From contig PBPH01000049.1 in NCBI GenBank assembly GCA_002725475.1, positions 1 to 13,771 of the forward strand: a DNA stretch of 13,771 bases, given 5' to 3'. A program made the translations under genes and the position numbers. This stretch comes from Methanobacteriota archaeon (GTDB lineage: Archaea > Thermoplasmatota > Poseidoniia > Poseidoniales > Thalassarchaeaceae). A model generated the notes under the pieces. The model did not search any database and was not told the origin of the DNA. It saw only the letters and a list, made by a program, of their open reading frames with translations. Shown here piece by piece: positions 1 to 8,353 of the stretch. The number at the start of each line of letters is the position of its first letter. The first letter of the stretch is position 1.

Positions 1-2
1 CT

Positions 3-608
3 GAAGACCCAGAACTCGAGGAAGAGGTAATTTCTGAGGGGGACGATTTGGTTGATGTTGCAGGTCAAAAATTCTCAAAGGACGAAGTAGAACTTGCACA
101 TGAGACACTAGAGAAAGTTAGGCTTGTTGGGGAAAAGGTTAGTAGTGTTGTTACGCCATTTAATGTTGTCATAGCATCAATTTTTATGGCGTTCTTAATT
201 TTCTCAACCTTTGCTGTTGTTTTTTGGGTCGTGCCGCGTGATGCGGTAAGTGTAGATACTGTATACATGCAATCAGGCCCAGGCCATGTGGTGTTAGTTG
301 AATTACACAACTATGGCACTAGACCAATTTCTGAAGTGACAGTAAAAGTTTCTTTCACCAATGTGGATGGTGAAATTCTAAATTCAACCTATTTCCATCG
401 TTCTGAAATTTCAGCCCATACTTCAATTGCAGGTGATGATTTAGAATTGGTAATAGGTGGGGCTACCGTTTGGGCACAATATAATATAACAATTGAATTG
501 GAATACTCGTATTATGGGGGTGAAGATTTGACAGAAACATGGACACATTTGGTCGGTGATTGGACTAGCGAGTATTTTTCAGACAAAGCCGAGCGTCATT
601 GGTTCTAA
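3..608 (+). CDS. Single-pass membrane protein with outward beta-sandwich domain (5' end missing)
   Basis: The reading frame is open to the left edge, so the true start lies outside the window; a TTG at 48 is in frame but need not be a start. The visible 201 residues begin with a very acidic stretch rich in Glu and Asp, then a short charged, helix-prone segment. One strongly hydrophobic helix follows (visible residues about 54-78). The remaining roughly 120 residues look like a beta-sandwich: alternating hydrophobic strands and a conserved-looking Asn-Tyr-Gly turn in the first strands, similar in style to the Ig/CARDB-like repeats of the next two genes. Without a cleavable signal peptide in view, I infer a signal-anchor with the N-terminus inside and the sandwich outside. 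The family is not recognised. It ends 89 bases before the protease gene and may belong to the same surface-protein cluster. Function unknown. Confidence 0.75.
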   Translation, partial: EDPELEEEVISEGDDLVDVAGQKFSKDEVELAHETLEKVRLVGEKVSSVVTPFNVVIASIFMAFLIFSTFAVVFWVVPRDAVSVDTVYMQSGPGHVVLVELHNYGTRPISEVTVKVSFTNVDGEILNSTYFHRSEISAHTSIAGDDLELVIGGATVWAQYNITIELEYSYYGGEDLTETWTHLVGDWTSEYFSDKAERHWF

Positions 609-653
609 GAATCATGTAAAGTTGATTGAATCATCACATACTCTCAGAACCCG

Positions 654-694
654 AACAGATATAGCGGCTCTGTTGTCCCCTCTCTAGAGGGGAC
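654..694 (+). promoter_or_regulatory. Two back-to-back hairpins in front of the protease start codon
   Basis: Hairpin 1 pairs AACAGA (654-659) with TCTGTT (669-674) around a 9-base loop. Hairpin 2 starts on the next base and pairs GTCCCCTC (675-682) with GAGGGGAC (687-694) around the loop TCTA, a perfect 8-bp stem. Three bases later is the ATG at 698. The only purine-rich, Shine-Dalgarno-like sequence for that ATG (GAGGGG, 687-692) is the 3' arm of hairpin 2, so folding would hide it. The layout suggests translational control of the protease, but could also be a processing site or a feature of the DNA itself. There is no T-run, so it is not a typical archaeal terminator. The pairing is seen directly; the function is inferred. 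Confidence 0.55.
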
Positions 695-697
695 ATC

Positions 698-3600
698 ATG
701 TCAAACCACATCCATGCTCTTCTGATGTTGCTATTGATGTTGCTAATGCCACTTTCAGCAATTGAACCTAACAATCACGTTGAAGAGTCAGAGGATTGGC
801 GAGAGATTCCTCAGATTGAGTACACAAAAATTCAATCCGATCCAAATAGTGTGAGGGGGTTGGATAATTCAGTATTATCTGAAGGAAGTGAGAAAACCCG
901 TCTAAATCAGGCTGAAACAAGGCTTGGGATTTATGATGAACGGGGCCTGAGATTAGATAATCAGTTGCCTGAAATTTTTTCGACACCCCGTTTTGATATT
1001 GTAATGGTTATTGTAAATGGCGAAGTTGGACTATGGGCTGCTCAAGAAGAAATTTTGTCAATAAATGACGTTGTAATTCGAGCACACATTCCACCTTCAG
1101 GATTCTTTGTTCAGGGGGATACATCATCTTTACATGCCCTTAAATCACTACCTTCAGTTGTAGCAATACACCCAGTTCCTTTGGCTATGTTTGTATCAGA
1201 TGAGATATTATCGATTAAAGATGAAATGGAGATAGCACTTAGGGTTGAAGGTTGGCGTTCTAGTAGCGATGGATTACCAGTAGATGAAATTGAATTAGGT
1301 GAATGGAAATGGAGTGTTTCAGATATTATTCAATCTAGAATGGAGGTTTCAGATGTTCTCGACGCTGGTCGTTTTGAAGGAATGGTTGAGGTTAGCAACA
1401 TCGTTCAAATTGCATCAAATCCCGCAATATCTTGGATTCGATTACCTCCTGGCTTTGAAATCCATAACGACAATTCTAGAGGACATATGCAGGTGTCTTC
1501 AGTTGTTTCTGCCTTTGGGACAGAGCTCAATGGGAGTGGGCAAATAATTGCCGTGGCAGATTCAGGAATCGATCAAGACCATGGTGATATGAATAATAGA
1601 ATCAATGGAGTGGTGTCTGTTGTTAGCGGCGATTCATCTACAGAAGATACCCACTCCGGGCACGGGACTCATGTTGCTTGTACGGTCTTAGGGGATGGAT
1701 CTAGGGGTGGTTATGCAGGTGTTGCGCCTGAATCAAATCTTTATTTCCAAGCGATGGAGAGGGATAGTGATGGCCAATTTTATTCACCAAGCATGAATTA
1801 CATTCTAAACGCGGCCTACGATAATGGTGCTAGAATTCATACTAATTCTTGGGGGGCCCATACTAATTTTGGACAATACACAACAGATAGTGTAGATGTT
1901 GATGATAGGGTAAATTACTACGACCAGTATTGGTCGTACGAAGGTTTAGCAGTACTTTTCTCTGCAGGAAATGATGGCGATGGCGCAGGAACAATTTCTC
2001 CCCCTGCCACAGCAAAGAATCAGATAGCTGTGGGCAATCATCACAATCGTGGTGGTGGATCTCCTGATACAATGGCAACTAGTAGTGCTAGGGGGCCTAC
2101 AGACGATGGGCGCCTCAAGCCAGACGTCAGCGCGCCAGGTTCTTGGGTACGCTCTTGCCGTTCTCAAGACGCCTCAGATATTTCTACAGCAACGTGGAGC
2201 AGTCAATGGTATATGGAATATTCAGGAACCTCCATGGCAGCCCCTAATGCAGCAGGAGCCTCAGCACTAATTAGGGAATATCTGACTGAAGTTGCACAAC
2301 GACCAGAACCTCAAGGGGCACTGGTTAAGTCACTCCTAATTCTTGGGGCTGAAGATATGGGTAGTAGAGATATTCCAAACAACGATGAAGGTTGGGGCAG
2401 GGTAAATCTTGCGCGTTCTCTAACAACTATTGGTGATACAGGTGTATGGGTAGATGACCGAAATTTCCTTCGCAGCGGGAACACACGAGATTACTCGTTT
2501 AATCTCACGCATGGATGGCAACAACTCAAGATAGTTCTGTCCTGGTCGGATTATCGCGGAAGCACTTGGTCCTCAACTCAATTGCAAAATGATTTGGATT
2601 TGGTAGTTACTGCGCCAGATGGAACAACCACCTACCTTGGAAATGTATTCCAAAACGGGCGCTCTGTTACTGGTGGATCAGCAGATGATTTGAACAATGT
2701 AGAGGTTGTTTTGATAGATCAAGCTCAGAAGGGAGTTTGGACAGTTAGTGTCTCGGATGTACGTCACGGAGGTCAGAAATCAGAGCAAACTTATGCATTG
2801 GCAATTCGTGGTGCGGGGGTAGATGATTTATCTCCAGATGCAGCCTTTGTTCCTCAATCGTTTTTACTTTCAGACCCAATTCCCCAGGTCAACGAAGAAG
2901 TAACTTTCAGTGTTCAAGTTACTAACATGGGTAGCAGAACAATGGATGACTTGATTGTAAGAGCAACCGCAGGAGGGCAATCTCTAACCACTCACACAAT
3001 TGCACTTGGCCCAGGAGAGGTTAGGGGATTAAATTGGCAGTGGACGCCTACATCAAATGGTGATAATGACATCATCATTAGGGTGGATCCTACCGATGCC
3101 TTTGACGAGTTAGACGAGTCGAATAATATCTATCTTGAGACAGTTGGGGTTACTGAGCCAGGGGTACGTGTAACTGCTGATTCTGTAATCAAGCAGGTGA
3201 GTAGCCCTACCACATCAATTGCTCAATGGAATTTGTCAATAAAGAATACTGCATTGATTGAAACAAATGCGACTATAAGCGTTGAAAAGCCAATTAGAAT
3301 TAGTGATGGCCAGAGTTTTGATTGGTTCCAATCATTTTCTCAAACGACCTTCACGCTAAATGGTTCTCAACAAGAAGCAGTAGGATTAACCATGGTACAT
3401 CCAGCACCACCCGAACCTGGAATATACCAATTCACTGTTACTGGCAGAGATGTCGATAATGGAATAGAATACCCCATTACCCTAACATTGGATGTCCCCA
3501 TTTTGTCAGGATTCCGATTCGGCAATTTCAATCAACTTGTAGTTTCACCAGTTGAAAACACTTCTTTCGACATTACAATGTATAATGAGGGCAACGGCCC

Positions 3601-5446
3601 ACAAGGTTGGGATTTAGATCTTCTAGCACCTGCCGGATGGCATCTAGGATTTGACAATCTGGGCTCAATAGCGGGCACCCCATCAGCATCTTCTGGATAC
3701 ATACAAACTGGTGGTAATAAGGTCGTTGGAGTTACAATTGTACCTCCTGCAGATCAAATGATTTCAGCAGACACTGGTTTGAGTGGGACCTTGATTGCTA
3801 CTTCACAACTAGACAATAGATTGTCTTGGCAATTAGACATGACTTTCTTAGTGGCAGGTCACCAAAATGCGACTCTTGTCAATGAATCTAACTTTGGTAA
3901 TTTACGGCCAGATAGTCAATTAAATCTGCGCTTCACTGTTAAAAATGAAGGAAATATTTTGTTATCATTGATGGCATCAGCTGAGTTACCAGGGGGTTGG
4001 AGTGTAACCAATCAATTACCGACGATGTCCCTTCAACCCACCGAGTCAAAATCAATTGTTGTTGCTTTACAAGGAAATGGATTGGCTACAAGTGGTCCAA
4101 TGGAATTGATAATGATAGATAATTCTGGATATAGAGTTAGGTGGCAAGGGTATCTTGAAGTGGAGTCAATACCTGTTCCAAGTATCAGTTTCGATGAGAT
4201 AGTTTTCAGTGATGGGACACGTTCATCAAGCATTCTCGGTTTGGGTGATCATCCAGTTGGGATGCCTGGGTTTAGGCTAGTATGGCTGGTAACTAACAGC
4301 GGCTCTCAATCTTGGACTCCAACAACTAACTTGTTAATGCCCTCAAGTGCTTGGTCCGGTTTGTGTGATACTGTTGGAGAAATCAATCCAGGTTCTGGAG
4401 AGAGGATTGAATGCCTAGTGGTCATGCCCGCTTCCACCGAAGCAGGTAGCGAGCCAGCAGTTACCATGCAAGTTGTTGTAGATGATGTCGAAATAGCAAA
4501 TACTGTTACACTAAAGACAGCAGCAACAAAACAAGTGCTCTGGGGTGGATTAGTTGAACCCGAATCGTTCGTTGATGGAATCAAGAGTTCCTTTTCGGTT
4601 GATATAACAAACGATGGCAACTCAAAATTATCACATAGAATTGGTGCTGTAGGTCCTGATGATTGGGTAGTGGAAATCACCAATGCAGAAATGGTAGAAT
4701 TACAACCAGGAGAGACTAGGAAATTAAATTTCGATGTAGTGCCTAATGACACCGACCCCGGAACTATAATTCTTAGATTGGAATCCGCTGATGATGTCAG
4801 TGGTTCGTCATATAGTATCGATTTAAATGCGTCATTTAACCCTGCAAAAGAAGTATCATCTGGTAATTCGGTGTGGGTGTGGGGAATAGCCGTCATTGTG
4901 GTTTTGGGACTTCTTGTTGGTATTGTAGTAGTTGTGATTTCATCTCGGAGGAACGATTCGCAAGAATTTAGCGGCTTACCACAACCCCCTCTAGTAATTC
5001 CAAGCGCAGCGTCACCAAATTCTGTAGATGAACAGGTATTGCCTCCTCCTCCAAAAGAACAAACAAAACCGGATGGTTTCGGTTCATATCCGCTGCCACC
5101 CCCACCTCAATCTCAGCCAACGAAACCACCCTCAAATTCAGATTTCCAAACTAAAGAACCAGAAATTAGCCCAGAAATTTCTGTAGATGAAAATCTAGAA
5201 GATACAACAGAATTGTCCCCAGATGTAATTGTTCAATCTGCTGAAACGGGGAGTGATGCTGCTGAAGAAGAAGATCCAAATCACAAGTGCTGGGTTTGCC
5301 TTGAAAATCTTCCAAAATTGGGGTGGCAGGCATGCCCAGAATGCGGATCTCGTTATCATCTTGAAGGCCCGCAGTGTGGCATTTCTGAACTTAAATCATG
5401 CAGGACTTGCAACAATTCGGTAGGGGATTTCGTTAAGGTGGAATGA
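698..5446 (+). CDS. Membrane-anchored S8 (subtilisin-like) serine protease with Ig-like stalk and cytoplasmic zinc motif
   Basis: A 1582-residue secreted-side protease, far longer than a simple subtilase. In order: Sec signal peptide (about 1-21, ending Leu-Ser-Ala); prodomain (about 22-270) with what look like two propeptide-type halves; S8 catalytic domain (about 275-575) with Asp288 in DSG, His322 in HGTH, oxyanion Asn425 in SAGN and Ser512 in GTSMAAP. A beta-sandwich (about 590-705) follows, resembling the C-terminal domain of Kp43-type subtilases. A CARDB-like domain (about 711-815) and roughly five further Ig-like domains (to about 1380) form a stalk. A transmembrane helix (1392-1415) with Arg-Arg after it puts the tail in the cytoplasm. 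The tail has two Leu-Pro4 stretches (1448-1452, 1466-1470), an acidic linker, and an eight-ligand Cys/His motif (1531-1571). All catalytic residues are present, so it should be active, probably degrading extracellular protein. ATG 698 is chosen because the signal peptide starts there. It lies 3 bases before the next gene. Confidence 0.93.
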   Translation: MSNHIHALLMLLLMLLMPLSAIEPNNHVEESEDWREIPQIEYTKIQSDPNSVRGLDNSVLSEGSEKTRLNQAETRLGIYDERGLRLDNQLPEIFSTPRFDIVMVIVNGEVGLWAAQEEILSINDVVIRAHIPPSGFFVQGDTSSLHALKSLPSVVAIHPVPLAMFVSDEILSIKDEMEIALRVEGWRSSSDGLPVDEIELGEWKWSVSDIIQSRMEVSDVLDAGRFEGMVEVSNIVQIASNPAISWIRLPPGFEIHNDNSRGHMQVSSVVSAFGTELNGSGQIIAVADSGIDQDHGDMNNRINGVVSVVSGDSSTEDTHSGHGTHVACTVLGDGSRGGYAGVAPESNLYFQAMERDSDGQFYSPSMNYILNAAYDNGARIHTNSWGAHTNFGQYTTDSVDVDDRVNYYDQYWSYEGLAVLFSAGNDGDGAGTISPPATAKNQIAVGNHHNRGGGSPDTMATSSARGPTDDGRLKPDVSAPGSWVRSCRSQDASDISTATWSSQWYMEYSGTSMAAPNAAGASALIREYLTEVAQRPEPQGALVKSLLILGAEDMGSRDIPNNDEGWGRVNLARSLTTIGDTGVWVDDRNFLRSGNTRDYSFNLTHGWQQLKIVLSWSDYRGSTWSSTQLQNDLDLVVTAPDGTTTYLGNVFQNGRSVTGGSADDLNNVEVVLIDQAQKGVWTVSVSDVRHGGQKSEQTYALAIRGAGVDDLSPDAAFVPQSFLLSDPIPQVNEEVTFSVQVTNMGSRTMDDLIVRATAGGQSLTTHTIALGPGEVRGLNWQWTPTSNGDNDIIIRVDPTDAFDELDESNNIYLETVGVTEPGVRVTADSVIKQVSSPTTSIAQWNLSIKNTALIETNATISVEKPIRISDGQSFDWFQSFSQTTFTLNGSQQEAVGLTMVHPAPPEPGIYQFTVTGRDVDNGIEYPITLTLDVPILSGFRFGNFNQLVVSPVENTSFDITMYNEGNGPQGWDLDLLAPAGWHLGFDNLGSIAGTPSASSGYIQTGGNKVVGVTIVPPADQMISADTGLSGTLIATSQLDNRLSWQLDMTFLVAGHQNATLVNESNFGNLRPDSQLNLRFTVKNEGNILLSLMASAELPGGWSVTNQLPTMSLQPTESKSIVVALQGNGLATSGPMELIMIDNSGYRVRWQGYLEVESIPVPSISFDEIVFSDGTRSSSILGLGDHPVGMPGFRLVWLVTNSGSQSWTPTTNLLMPSSAWSGLCDTVGEINPGSGERIECLVVMPASTEAGSEPAVTMQVVVDDVEIANTVTLKTAATKQVLWGGLVEPESFVDGIKSSFSVDITNDGNSKLSHRIGAVGPDDWVVEITNAEMVELQPGETRKLNFDVVPNDTDPGTIILRLESADDVSGSSYSIDLNASFNPAKEVSSGNSVWVWGIAVIVVLGLLVGIVVVVISSRRNDSQEFSGLPQPPLVIPSAASPNSVDEQVLPPPPKEQTKPDGFGSYPLPPPPQSQPTKPPSNSDFQTKEPEISPEISVDENLEDTTELSPDVIVQSAETGSDAAEEEDPNHKCWVCLENLPKLGWQACPECGSRYHLEGPQCGISELKSCRTCNNSVGDFVKVE

Positions 5447-5449
5447 AAA

Positions 5450-8155
5450 ATGTCATCAGAAGCAACCAGAATTCAATCAAGCCGCATGTTCATCAAGGGG
5501 AGGTGGTCTTCGACCACCATGCGCAGCCGGCCATTAGGTGTTCGCGTAGTCGCTTTTCTATTCACAACAATGCTAGTTCTCACTCTAGTTCCTACAGTTC
5601 AGGCATCTATTGGTATTAGCTTATCTTCAAGCCCAATGACTCAAGAAATTAATCCCGGAGAAAATGGAACCTATGATATCACAGTTTCCAATACTGGTGA
5701 TGAAGATATGACTGTACAACTTTCGACATCTCAAGGACAAGAGTGCGCTGGATGGACTTCTACAATCGAGCAAGTCACAGGTCAAATTTCTGGTGGCTCT
5801 TCTGAAACGGTTACTTTAACAGTAACAGTCCCACAAAATGCCGAGGATGATTGCGAAACTACTGTTACAGGTACAGGAACCGCCCCTCTAAATGCTCCAG
5901 AGACTGGTGATGTGATAGTTACCACGACTGTAGGGGATGGTTCTGGGGGGACCATTACAGGTGTCGATTTATCGTCATCAAATCCGGAACGTACTTACAA
6001 CGGAAATAATCCTATGACTTGGTCAGTAAATGTGGAGAACACAGGTCAGGCTCAGAATGAAACAATTCAATTGTCATTTGAAAGCAATGCTACTTGTGAG
6101 TCTTCACTGAGCCCGAGTGTCGATCCAGACACTGTAATGGTTGAATCTGGAGAGAGTGAAGTGGTTACTGTTGAAGTTACGGTTCCCGAGGGTACAGAAT
6201 CTGGAGATCACTGTTTTTATCTCAAAGGGGTGGTGACTACTCCACAAACTCCAGAGCAAGCATCTGATTACATTCAGCTATACCTGGAAGTGCCTGAAAT
6301 GAAAGAGTGTAGTGCATCAGTACAAGCAACTAACATTCAAGTTGACCCAGATGAAACTAAGACTAGTTCAGTCACATTCTATAATGATGGAAATACCGAT
6401 TGGACAATTGGTTTTTCAGTGAATAGTCAGAAAAATTGGATTACTACAAGTGGGGGCTCAACTAAGTTGTTACCATACAACAATGGTCAAGGTTCAGTTA
6501 CATTCACATTCGACATTACTCCAGATGATTCTCTTCCTGCAGGTAGTAATGTCGAATTCAATATAGTTGGTCTTGACGGTTCAAGCCAGAAGTGCAGCTC
6601 TGGGTTATACGTTGAACTTGGACAAACAAACGATGGCGATATTCAGTTGGAGTCATCAAGAATAGATAATATCGAACCCGGTTCCACTCGCTCAGTCATG
6701 ATTACTGCATATAATCTTGGGAATGGACAGGAAACTTACTCCCTAGGAGTCACTACTCAAACAGGCTGGATTGCTTCGTTGGGTTCAAGTTCTATTTCGC
6801 TTCAAGGGCGCCATGATAATAGCGGTTCTAGTGCGACTATCCTCCTTGAAATATCAGCCCCTGAAGACGCACTTGCAACAGAAGAGTTAACATTTGATGT
6901 GACCTTGTTTTCTTCAGGTAGTGTTGCATATGCATCTGACACATTAACAGTTACTGTAGCAGCTTACCGGGAAATGTCAGCAGAGATGGTGGCCACTGAA
7001 CAATTTGGTAAGACTGGCGAGACATCTCGCTTCCCTGTGACTTTCACAAATACAGGCAATATCCAAGATTCGTATTCTTTGACCATATGTGATGAACCTC
7101 CTTCATCAAATCCCAATCTGTGCGAGTCTCCAAAGTGGCCAGCGCGCTATTCTGATTCAGCAGGTTCAGAGATTACCAGTGTTTCATTGGGTGCAGGAGA
7201 GTCTGTTACTGTATTTGCTGAGATAACAGTTCAAGGTGAGGATGAGTTCGAATCCGAGGATTTCCAAGTACGGATTAAGAATGTTAATGATGGTACAGTT
7301 CAAGAAAGATTTGATTTGAAAGTAATAGTTTCAAATCATGTATATCGTATGGGAATGGCACTTCAATCACCCGGTGAAATTCCAGATATGCAAGAAGTAG
7401 AACTACCTCCTTTGGGCGAGGTGGAGGTATGGGTAATCGTCACTAATATTGGTTCTTCATCTTACACAGAAGAGGCAATAATTTCAGTCCAAGGTATGGA
7501 TTCCGAATCTATAATTGAAATCTATTATGCGAATGGAACATTGATTGGAGACACAATTCAATTGGAGAAGGATCAATCAGAACTTTTGCGAGCTGTAATT
7601 TCTGTACAACCTGGTGTGGGAAATGGGGCTAGCGGACTAATAAAAATTTCAGCAGCATCTAGTCGAAATGCAGCTGACCTATCTACCGTAAAAATTTCAT
7701 TAACAGTTCGAACCAATCACGAAGTAGCATTTGAAGTAGATGGCGGGGTTGATAAATCAATTGAATATGGGGAGATTTCCATAATCTCAGTTAATGTGAC
7801 AAACAATGGTAATGTTGAGGAAACAGTTCGGTTATTGAGTAGCGAACCAATGAGGGGTTGGTCAATTGAAATTACCGAAGAAGAGGTTTTGCTAGAGCCG
7901 GGTGAAACAAGGGTGATTGAGGTTGTTGTTAAGCCACCAACAAATCTTGACCAGAGCGACAAATTTGAATTTACACTAACTGCAGAACCAGAATCTTCAC
8001 CAGTATCATCTCAGCCAATAGATCTCTCAGTAACAGCATCTCCTGCCAGAGGAATTTTTGGTAGCGGAGGTAACTTACAGGTAATTGGCCTAACCATTCT
8101 TGGCTTGCTGGTTTTGGGTGCGGTGGTGTCATCAATCCGAAACCGCCAAAGTTGA
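5450..8155 (+). CDS. Large cell-surface protein with repeated Ig/NEW3-like domains and C-terminal membrane anchor
   Basis: A 901-residue protein with a hydrophobic signal segment (about 30-52, ending Val-Gln-Ala) preceded by basic residues, then about seven beta-sandwich repeats of roughly 100-120 residues (approximate starts 53, 166, 287, 394, 507, 631 and 757). Each repeat carries a hallmark turn such as N-T-G or N-x-G-N followed by D/E, an aromatic-Trp strand, a Pro-Gly-Glu turn and a V-x-V-x-V/P strand, as in NEW3 (NPCBM-associated) and CARDB domains. Paired cysteines within repeats 1, 2, 3 and 5 suggest disulfides outside the cell. One helix (876-896) and five polar residues end the protein, so it is a type I membrane protein with almost no tail. 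No catalytic motif is visible. The start at 5450 has AAGGTGG (5435-5441) 8 bases upstream; the in-frame ATG at 5519 gives a more ordinary signal peptide. Likely a structural, adhesion or envelope partner of the adjoining protease; exact role unknown. Confidence 0.88.
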   Translation: MSSEATRIQSSRMFIKGRWSSTTMRSRPLGVRVVAFLFTTMLVLTLVPTVQASIGISLSSSPMTQEINPGENGTYDITVSNTGDEDMTVQLSTSQGQECAGWTSTIEQVTGQISGGSSETVTLTVTVPQNAEDDCETTVTGTGTAPLNAPETGDVIVTTTVGDGSGGTITGVDLSSSNPERTYNGNNPMTWSVNVENTGQAQNETIQLSFESNATCESSLSPSVDPDTVMVESGESEVVTVEVTVPEGTESGDHCFYLKGVVTTPQTPEQASDYIQLYLEVPEMKECSASVQATNIQVDPDETKTSSVTFYNDGNTDWTIGFSVNSQKNWITTSGGSTKLLPYNNGQGSVTFTFDITPDDSLPAGSNVEFNIVGLDGSSQKCSSGLYVELGQTNDGDIQLESSRIDNIEPGSTRSVMITAYNLGNGQETYSLGVTTQTGWIASLGSSSISLQGRHDNSGSSATILLEISAPEDALATEELTFDVTLFSSGSVAYASDTLTVTVAAYREMSAEMVATEQFGKTGETSRFPVTFTNTGNIQDSYSLTICDEPPSSNPNLCESPKWPARYSDSAGSEITSVSLGAGESVTVFAEITVQGEDEFESEDFQVRIKNVNDGTVQERFDLKVIVSNHVYRMGMALQSPGEIPDMQEVELPPLGEVEVWVIVTNIGSSSYTEEAIISVQGMDSESIIEIYYANGTLIGDTIQLEKDQSELLRAVISVQPGVGNGASGLIKISAASSRNAADLSTVKISLTVRTNHEVAFEVDGGVDKSIEYGEISIISVNVTNNGNVEETVRLLSSEPMRGWSIEITEEEVLLEPGETRVIEVVVKPPTNLDQSDKFEFTLTAEPESSPVSSQPIDLSVTASPARGIFGSGGNLQVIGLTILGLLVLGAVVSSIRNRQS
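5502..5518 (+). promoter_or_regulatory. Hairpin abutting an alternative start codon
   Basis: GGTGGTC (5502-5508) pairs perfectly with GACCACC (5512-5518) around a TTC loop, and ATG 5519 follows at once. The 5' arm overlaps a strong Shine-Dalgarno-like AAGGGGAGGTGG (5495-5506), though its spacing to ATG 5519 (about 13) is long. The segment also codes for protein if translation starts at 5450, so pairing may be coincidental. Confidence 0.3.
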
Positions 8156-8353
8156 TGATGGAAAAAATGAAACCGAACTCAAAATTCCCATCAACTAATA
8201 CTATTCTTCGGTATTGGTGTTATTATCCACATTTCATCAATTATTTTACACCCCTTGAAGCCCCTACGGGGCTCAAGGGACTTTGGTTATGCTTATGGGG
8301 TATATGGAAGTCGAGGGCATTACGAACCAGTGGTTCCGGGGTTGGAGTAGCAT
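8156..8353 (+). other. Intergenic region between surface-protein genes and the nuo operon
   Basis: This is the longest non-coding stretch in the window and separates two functional groups. It holds the strong bulged hairpin at 8252-8279, a small hairpin at 8324-8336 (GAACC / GGTTC, loop AGT) and the nuoA ribosome-binding site GGAG (8344-8347), 6 bases before ATG 8354. A nuo promoter is expected here, but I see no convincing box A / BRE pair. No tRNA or other RNA gene is recognisable. Confidence 0.6.
8252..8279 (+). terminator. Strong bulged hairpin, possible terminator or nuo leader element
   Basis: CCCTTG (8252-8257) pairs with CAAGGG (8274-8279), and AGCCCC (8259-8264) pairs with GGGGCT (8268-8273). 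A single A (8258) is bulged and the loop is TAC: 12 base pairs in all. It lies 97 bases after the surface-protein stop codon and 75 bases before nuoA. No T-run follows, which argues against a classical terminator; it could mark the 3' end of the upstream transcript, protect it, or act in the nuo leader. The structure is clear; the role is not. Confidence 0.35.

Noticed and set aside
609..634. Direct repeat GAATCAT (609-615 and 628-634), 19 bases apart, as an operator
   Set aside because: A 7-base repeat is expected by chance in an AT-rich gap, and no promoter is recognisable beside it.
4306..4896. 196-residue open frame on the minus strand
   Set aside because: It lies entirely inside the protease stalk, whose coding frame is well supported; Ser/Thr-rich composition is typical of an antisense shadow.
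8301..8307. TATATGG as a box A for the nuo operon
   Set aside because: It is only a weak match to an archaeal TATA box and has no clear purine-rich BRE; its distance to nuoA is plausible, but the evidence is too thin to call.
8321..8350. tRNA-like GGTTC stretch before nuoA
   Set aside because: GGTTCCGGGG lacks the T-arm consensus, and no cloverleaf can be drawn from the surrounding bases.
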